NCBI GenBank assembly: GCA_036426205.1
Contig: CM071570.1
Location: forward strand, 4,229,872-4,293,871
Length of the DNA stretch: 64,000 bases
Source: Ascaphus truei
Lineage: Eukaryota; Chordata; Amphibia; Anura; Ascaphidae
Reading direction: 5' to 3'
Each line of letters begins with the position of its first letter. The stretch's first letter is position 1. The notes beneath the pieces are model-generated. The model ran no database searches and was not told the origin of the DNA. It saw nothing but the letters and a program-made list of their open reading frames with translations. The translations under genes were made by a program, and so were the position numbers. Below are positions 56,401-64,000 of this stretch, piece by piece.

Positions 56401-58199
56401 ACAATGTACAAGCACGCACAAAGGGAGTGTTGTGTGGAGTCACATGCAGCGACATTCAGATTTAGGCACCCTTTTGCAACGCTACTATGAATGTATTTAT
56501 TGTTAATGATAACCATTGCACCAAGAAATGTCATACAATTTGACATATTACACAAGAGATTTTTGGGATGACACAAACTACGTTCATACATGTAATGTTT
56601 CAATGAAATGTAATTCATTCGGCATAGATCACTACAACATCATTACATAACTTCTGTAACTACACTTTTTGGGCAGAATAAGACTAAAATATACTTGTAT
56701 GTTCCACTTTACATAATTGGTGAATCTAAATGGCCGGTAGAAGGCTTTTCAAATTAAACCACTTTAAAACCATACGCCTTGCTCAGCTAATTAAAATGGA
56801 ATAATTTTTATAATCTTTTGTAAAAAAATTATAAAAATACTTACTTATAACCATTCTTGTGTTGTACTACATAATTAGACATATTGAAACTCAAGCAACA
56901 CACCATGTCCCCCCCTGGCGCTTTAACATATCATACACAAGCACAGGCACAGATCATGTCCTTATGACCTCAGTTCGCACATGAGACATACTTGTGGATC
57001 ATGCCAGAATGCATATTTATATACAACAAATACAGGAAACATTTCACATTCTATACGTACCACAGCATCAATAATACATAGTACTATATCATGATATTCA
57101 ACAGTTTTCTGAATTTGGATGTCATTTCAGAGAAATCGTTTGGACATGGATACGCATCAAAGGAGTATTGGATTTGCAAAAGGATGCCGCAAACAGTTAG
57201 TTGTTTGCTCTTAATCAATGTGAAAGCTTCATTAGATATTATGCATTTTCAGTTAAACAACGACTAGTTATAAAGGCTACATGTGGGGTGGCCTCATTGC
57301 ACGTGTGAGACTTTATTTGGTTCAAGAGACACACAGAAACCGTCATAAATGCATTTATTAGAAGTGTGTATGTGTATCTGATATGTGCACAATTTTATGC
57401 TGGTAACCTTTGCCTGTAGCCCAAGTACTATCAAAAATGTTGGTGTAGCATATTCCAAGAAAATCATTACCATTAAACCCATTAGCCTAATGATACATAG
57501 ATTGTTTACATTCATGTGACCATATATAGAGAATGCATGCTAAGAGTCATCAAATGGCACCATCACTGTGTTTAATAACACATTTAGATTGTGTAGAAAA
57601 TCACATTATGAATAACATTTCATTTCAATGTACGTTAATTACAGAATGATCATTGTAATGTAAAATGGAAAATGTCAACGTACAACGTGTCATTTCAGGA
57701 TTCACTAACATGGCCTATTGTAGTCCTGTATTACATATCATTCATAAGAATTTAGGACACACAATCCTCTCATATAGATCATACATTATAAGTTTTGTAC
57801 AAATGTTCTTTTGTTATAGGTTTAGTTAACAGATTGTTCATAATGCAAAATTAGCCAGAATTCATAATAAATCACGTAGTTTCATACATGAATGAACTGG
57901 ACAACGGTATCACTCTCTCCTGGCCCCAGCCTGCCCGACCTGACACATTATAGTAGTCTTAGTTAGTTATCTGAACACAACAAAATAAGACACCCATTTA
58001 CAATACCTAATACCATATACACATGTGGACAAGTACACCCCACGCATAAACTTGGATCCCTAATGTGTTCATCCACACCTATCCTAGGTAGTTTGTAACG
58101 ACAAAAATATTTTATATTACATGCAAGAACAGGACACCTATAACAAACGTTTTAACATGTTCATGTTATTACCCTGAAAAATTGTGAAATCACTTTATT
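53401..58199. other. Long AT-rich region without recognisable genes
   Basis: Only short frames, none with a domain. A pyrimidine/purine asymmetric patch with alternating CA (55160-55240) is simple sequence. If the Harbinger reading is right, this is spacer between its two convergent genes. Confidence 0.5.
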
Positions 58200-58590
58200 A
58201 ACGACGCGTTCTCCAACCCCACGTGGCGTCTGCTCATGATCCGCTGCTGCAATGTACAGGAGGTTCATCATCGAGACCCTCACATTGTCGCCTGTTCTAA
58301 TATAATTGTTAACTTATGCAATGTTATTCAGAATGCACTCATCACTACGGTAATGTCAGCAAACCTTTGCGGCTTGTACTTTAGGACAACCCACGAGATC
58401 TATCAGACATCTGAAACGACTTTGTAACCGTCCAAACGTCCTCTCAATAACTGAGCGAGTTGGATATGTGTGCGCATTATAAGGCTCCTCGGCAGGGATT
58501 TGTGGGTTAAAAGCAGTTGGGTTAGGAGCCCCCGTTCGATACCATATCCCGCATCACCGATAATACAAAGGGGCCGAAAAAAGCTTCAGA
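58200..58590 (-). pseudogene. Second Harbinger transposase, C-terminal part, decayed
   Basis: On the minus strand, from 58565 down: CIIGDAGYGIERGLL (second catalytic aspartate), then, after a frame change, AEEPYNAHTYPTRSVIERTF with the catalytic glutamate and GRLQSRFRCLIDLVG, then KVQAAKVC and a stop. Later ITVVMSA is the trace of the C-terminal helix. At least two frameshifts and several stops make it inactive. It belongs with the segments at 59230-59700. Confidence 0.75.
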
Positions 58591-59229
58591 TTAATTATAG
58601 GTACTATTGCCTGACAGACATTAGCTATTGAGAACATCACACATACATTACACACCCCACAAGTGTTGTAGTACCTGTGCAATATGTAACAATAATTGTA
58701 AGTCAAGATAACATGCATTTATGTATTATGTAACATACATTAGCAAACTTTTAAAAAAGGATAGAAGGATGTGTGATTTACTAACCACAAATTATCATAA
58801 CCAAAATCCATTCACAGTCTTATGCCTGCAGCTACCTTTCACTAATGTAACATAATGTTGCCATGTTGAAATGTATGTGTATATCTACTGTACGTCGCTG
58901 AATTTATGGTATGATATTTGTTAACATAAAAATTGAACCCATTAAAAAACGTTTACTTAGCTACTTTTCATATACAGTATAATAAATTGCACATTCCAAA
59001 AATGTGTCTTCATTGGTGTCCCAACACATACTATTAGAAAACCGTCACACCACACTATTCTTCTATAAATATTTCCTCACGCCCCATCCAAAACCATGAA
59101 CCAAATCCAAAAGCCTCAAAATGCATGTTAGAAAAGGCAGTGGGGGATTAGGATCGGGTGAGTGAAATAGAGGGGAAGTAGAACAAAAGAGCCAAACATA
59201 GGACAGAAACCTAGCGTGCCCTGTTTTGC

Positions 59230-59700
59230 CTACTCTATGAGATCGTGGCTGGAGCACTCCGTAATCTGGCTACCACACTCAGAATTTTCATGTTAGCATC
59301 GGTCAATCCAAACCTGCACATTAATGGCGTGAAAGGTTTCCTATGCGTTACACACATACTCCCATTTCAACCAGGTGCGAGCAGAGCAACATGTGGTGCA
59401 AATCAATTGCACACAAACCCATCACGCATGGTAAGACCAGCTTGCTATAACAAAGCCTTCTTTATTTCCAACAACTGTGTGCATCACTAGGAAAATGTAA
59501 TCTAATTCCTAGGCAGTCTTTCAGTGCCACACTGAGAAACTGGGTACAGGCCGCGCAACATTGATGGCCTGCGACACCCCCACCTACTATGGCAACAGTT
59601 GACTGAAATACTGGCCCGAAGCAAGAAATGTAATGAGATCAGCAGTTTAACAAGACCAAGGTACTCTGCATACTCTGGTCTGTTAATGCTCTAAATCACT
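59230..59700 (-). pseudogene. Second Harbinger transposase, N-terminal and first catalytic part, decayed
   Basis: On the minus strand, 59700-59520 gives GLVKLLISLHFLASGQY and, in another frame, a TVAIVGGGV-type helix-turn-helix trace. 59430-59230 gives CAIDLHHM where the family has AID.TH, then HAINVQV and, shifted, DANMKILSVVAR. The order matches the other transposase in the window. The histidine-loop residues are changed and the frame is broken at least three times. It is convergent with the Myb/SANT-like gene, so both may belong to one element. Confidence 0.65.
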
Positions 59701-59819
59701 CTTAAGTCTTCATAAAGAGAAAAATTGGCTGATGACCTCACACAATAACGAGTCGTTGATTTCTGCCTCGCGCAGACACCCTCCAAATATGTACGATCAC
59801 ACGAAAAATACGTTGTCGG

Positions 59820-60120
59820 GGAACACTCTCCCCAAACCCCCCTGTCTCTGTCTCTCTTCCTCCCCCTCTCTTCTCCTCCCCCTCTCTCTTTTCCTCTTTC
59901 CTCCCCTCTCCATCCCTCCCCCCTCTCTCTGCTTCCTAGCCCCTCTTACTCCCTATACCCCCTCATCTCATTCTTTCTCCTTCCCTCCCCCTCCTCCCTA
60001 TCCCCCATCTTTCTTCCTGACTTTTCCGTCCCCTCATCCCTCTCTCCTCTCTTCCCTCCCCTACCCACCTGCGCCCCCCTCTGTTTCGTCTTGCCCCGCT
60101 GCAATCCCCCTTCTCTCCCT
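59820..60120 (+). repeat. Polypyrimidine (CCT/CTCTC) tract
   Basis: About 300 bp almost entirely C and T on the plus strand. The long frames on both strands here are an effect of this composition. Such tracts can form triplexes. Confidence 0.9.
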
Positions 60121-61096
60121 CCTGGTGCTCCTCCTAAATCCAAAATGTGCATGTGCACGGGGGCATGGGAAAAGTATCGCGAAACATCACTGTCCAGTAT
60201 CATAACCGCCATCTGTACTGGAATGAAGTGTGTCATTAGCTTCCTTTAAATGTAGTTTGTAATTACGTCACAAAATTATGACTACTAATCACAGAGGTGT
60301 TTATGAACATCATTAATTACAAATGATACATGTTGGATAATCATATAATTCAAACACAATTAATTTCACAATGACCGATTAACTATAACATACAAATTGA
60401 TGTATATTATTTCATATGTTTTGTTATGGTTTTTTATCGCTATTTCAGATTACATAGCATATTGTGTAACACAAACACCTTATTATTGTGAACGGATACA
60501 CGGTAAGACATGCCTGTCCTGTAGCCAATGTTAGATCAGGAACAGCTCCAATATGTTTACCAATGCTAATGCTGGATGCTGCAGACAATACACAGCTTTA
60601 ATTCCACAGAGAGCGTGATGAAGATGGTGTGAGCTAGCATGTAAGCCAGCATCCAACACAATTAAAAAAAACATAGTGTCCTCATTACATTATGTTTGAC
60701 CATCAAATGTATTCATTATTGAAACATATCAAGTCAACTGAAATAAGAAGGCCTCATCAACCTTAAGGGATTCATTCGGAAATAGTGCCCCCTTCATAAC
60801 AGCAGGTCACAAATGTGAAACACCAACGCCTTTTATTGTATATCACTATTAATAAGCTAAATGAAAAACATCTCCCCAGCTGCTCATTAATGAAACTGAA
60901 TACTAGATTTGGATGCAGCATACAGGATAAGGAAGGTTACAACATTGGCAACAGCTAAATCTATTACCAAACACCACAAGACCTTGGACATAGTACCTGG
61001 TAATCATTAACAATGAGATAACAAACACCCACAAAATGACGCTCTTAAGTCTACACCTAAACATTACAAAAACAAAAACCAGAAGAACAAAAAAAA
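60121..61096. other. AT-rich stretch without genes
   Basis: No coding signal. It ends in an A-rich run (AAAACCAGAAGAACAAAAAA) where the second copy of the large direct repeat starts. Confidence 0.45.
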
Positions 61097-64000
61097 CGTT
61101 TGTTGGTTCTGCTCCTGCAACGTTTATGGCTTCTGGAGTTGCAACATTGGTGTCAGATTCTCCTGCAACCGTCAATCCCGCTGCTGCAGCACAATTCGTC
61201 GCAGCTTCCCATGCAAGTTTTGCACCTTCTTCTGCTTCTGCAACATTGGTGCCACCTTTTTATGCTAGTAAAAAAAAAACAAGATTACGAACAAGTAAGA
61301 GAAATGTTTGCCGCAAATACTGGTGCCCTGTGATGGGTACATGGAAAAAACAGAGTGTAAGTAACCCACAAAAGGCAAATGATCAGGTGTGGGCTTTGGC
61401 ACATACACAAGCATATACACACGTCAGGTACATTACACCCAACACATCAAGTTCAAACTATCTTATTTCCAAATACACAGCCATGTGCAACAATGGCTAT
61501 GCCAAGTACACATCCTTCTAACGTTATGCCAATGGCAAGTACACATCCTTCTAATGTTATGACCAATGATGCAACAGAGTACGCTCCTGATCTAATGTTT
61601 ATGCCAGGCAAGACCCAAGTAAACTAGCACAGAGCGTGACATCAAACGATGTTATTATGCCAATACACCAGCCAGTGAAACAATGGCGTCATGCCAAATC
61701 CCACCCGCATTCATACAAACCTGGCTTTTCAAATATGGCAACAGCTCTCACCAAACACTGCTCATCAGTGAGACCCCTCTGTTTCGGTCGTGTCAGAGTG
61801 TGCCCACTCTCGAGCGGCCACCGTCAAGTCCACGTCCATTGAAAAGATCGCAAACATTGGTTGTCATGAAAAGAATAAATGTCGTGAAAGAAGAATATTT
61901 GAGCTTGTGTGCTTTTTTTTAATCATAGTGACACAACATACTAGTCTGTTTTTGCAAATACATCATACTTCGATACATCTAATTCATTGTAATACAATGA
62001 ATGTTTTATACTAAAAACAACACCACTAGCAACTACACAATCATGTTCATGACATTTTATCTACACTCACTTTCAATCATCATTAACAACTGTTGACAAT
62101 TTGTTTCAAACCATTATGTATAAAACTCACATTGCTATGACATTACAACATTGTATTGTAATGCCAAGTCGTGTAATAGTCAACATTTGTACAAAATACA
62201 TATGCAGTTGTGAAGCAGTTTAGCAATAATCGCACTGTACATTTTACCCAGTGTGGTTAACATGGTACTATTTGTCTATCAATCCAGACTATTAAAAATA
62301 ATAATTTGTTCTTTATTTTTCATATGTTCTTACAACAGACCTGACAACGAACATTTCATTTGCCTAACAAAGTGGTTGATATGTATCTATAATTATAATG
62401 CATGTGGTATCTCGTTGTTTAATATTATATATGTCGTGTATATATAATATGTGTGATATATTATATTATATAGTGATGTATTATTATAACTTACTATAGA
62501 TCCCATATATATATATATATTGTGTGTGTTATCTTTTGTGTGTTATTAGAAAATATATAAAGCAGCGCTCGTGAGTGTGTGAGTATATAAGTGACAACAT
62601 TATAACGCTTAACGTGTACTAATGTACACATCTTCAATAAGTGCCCTATCCTAATCTTGGTGAATAAACTGGTGTAATTATACATATCATATGAACGGTC
62701 ATAAGTGATAACAAACACAATTAACTTGAATACATACAATATAAAGGGTAAAGATTTCATACAGAGGGCTATACCAACCGACAGTACATAGTCCAATGTA
62801 GAACATTCATGTTGGTTTCGGGGTCTCCGCGGTCTCAGGGGCCTGAACAACATCAAATGGAATCTGCATGAAGGAGACAGGAGAGAGCGCATGCCCCATA
62901 GTATCAAAACATCCATTTTGGGAGGGAGGGGGGGTAAACCAATGCATACATTACTATGGAAAAAGACCCTTAGCAAATGTCCTGGACGTACACCACAGAG
63001 ACCTGCCAGCAAGGCTGTATTTATTTTCCATGTTTTTAACTTGTTTCCTAACTATTTACCTACCAAAGACATCTTGATAGAGTGTGCTTCTTCCATTTTC
63101 GGTAACTATAGTCCTTCTACAACATCAATTACACTTACCGGATGGTGGTGATTATGATCACGATATGATTTATAGACTTGTACACTTGTGAGTGCATTTT
63201 TTAACCCCCACTCCCTGTTCCCCTCAATATATGTACGGTTTTATAGTTGTTGGCGTGCGGTGTCTCGTATTGATCTAGGTATGTATCTATCTATCTATAT
63301 GATATCTAATAATTCGAATATCCATACTACACATACATGGACATACAAGGTAAGTTCTCACTACCGTGTTAGGTGACCTTAAACTAATCTGTCCTTAAAT
63401 GTATGTACGTTTGTGTAGCACAATAACTGCTCATTTCATTTCATAGCTAGGTATCATATATGTTACATTTGCTTTCGATATCCCTACCAGACATATATAT
63501 TTTTATTAGGTCTTATCATGTACTATTATTGTGTGGTCTTTTGGTGTACAATTTGTATTTAAACTAGCACTTTCAACATCAGCCAGCCAACACCGGCACC
63601 TTCACATGCCGTCATTTATAATGGTAAAGTAGAAGTACTTTAACACAGTATGCAATTTTTTGGTTCATACATTTATTATTACCATGTCCGCTGTCTGGGG
63701 CCGATTATATATATATATATAGTATATATATGTATAATATTATATAATAATAGATATATATATATATATTATGCCATATTATATATACAGGGTTGGGCAG
63801 GCAAATCTACCAAAAAATCTACTACTCGCCACAGGCCAAAAATCTACCTCGGCTCACCATTGTACCGACAGGTGCTGCTTGGGCCAATATTTTATTGCAC
63901 GGGGGTTAAATCCACTCGCCCGGGGCGAGCAAATGTATAGGTTTGTCAAACACTGTATATAGATATATATGGCCATATAGAGAGATCTATGTAGGTTACT
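61097..64000 (+). repeat. Large direct repeat, copy 2 (runs off the window)
   Basis: Collinear with 50485-53400. The first 425 bp keep an open frame: repeats such as TFMASGVATLVSDSPATVNP then a basic segment (KKKTRLRTSKRNVCRKYWCP), closing at 61521. The rest is AT-rich with (TA)n at 63705-63780 and a MITE copy near 63789-63957. Confidence 0.8.

Noticed and set aside
59732..60205. 157-codon proline/serine-rich frame
   Set aside because: Produced by the C/T-only tract; the opposite strand is equally open and no domain is present.

Overview
This is vertebrate DNA, most likely from a frog or toad. It holds two exons of a vomeronasal type-2 receptor (V2R), and the rest is built from element classes common in anuran genomes: PIF/Harbinger with its Myb-like partner gene, Penelope-like (PLE), DIRS, vertebrate Gypsy and an endogenous retrovirus (ERV). 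Genes are sparse and mostly broken. No bacterial operons, CRISPR arrays, rRNA or tRNA genes were seen. I cannot name the species.

Layout. 1-5.3 kb: MITEs and exons 3 and 4 of a V2R pseudogene (minus strand), exon 3 cut off by a MITE. 5.3-7.0 kb: PLE terminal repeats with hammerhead-like cores. 7.2-7.8 kb: an intact intronless forkhead-like ORF. 9.4-11.5 kb: a 5'-truncated PLE with its GIY-YIG endonuclease and another hammerhead-like core. 11.6-13.7 kb: an LTR retrotransposon on the minus strand. 14.1-14.3 kb: a DIRS reverse transcriptase scrap, then a 250-bp tandem repeat. 16.3-19.3 kb: a nest of insertions with clear target-site duplications. 19.4-21.2 kb: a Harbinger transposase pseudogene. 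22.4-40.8 kb: ERV sequence in several partial copies. 41.7-42.4 kb: a second intronless forkhead-like ORF (minus). 43.4-45.1 kb: a Gypsy LTR and gag-like region, broken by a second Harbinger element (45.1 kb onward). That element carries a four-exon Myb/SANT-like gene with consistent splice phases and, convergent to it, a decayed transposase (58.2-59.7 kb).

Two large stretches occur twice with differences dominated by one-base insertions and deletions: 20.78-23.78 kb against 23.79-26.9 kb, and about 50.49-53.4 kb against 61.10-64.0 kb. Much of the ERV shows the same noise (notably 31.6-34.5 kb and 35.2-40.1 kb). This looks more like uncorrected long-read sequence and retained haplotypes than evolved duplication, so frameshifts there should not be read as biology until checked.

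The items best worth following are the pair of divergent, intronless forkhead-like ORFs whose recognition helices lack the usual residues; four hammerhead-like cores tied to Penelope-like sequence; and the datable nest of insertions around the first Harbinger transposase.
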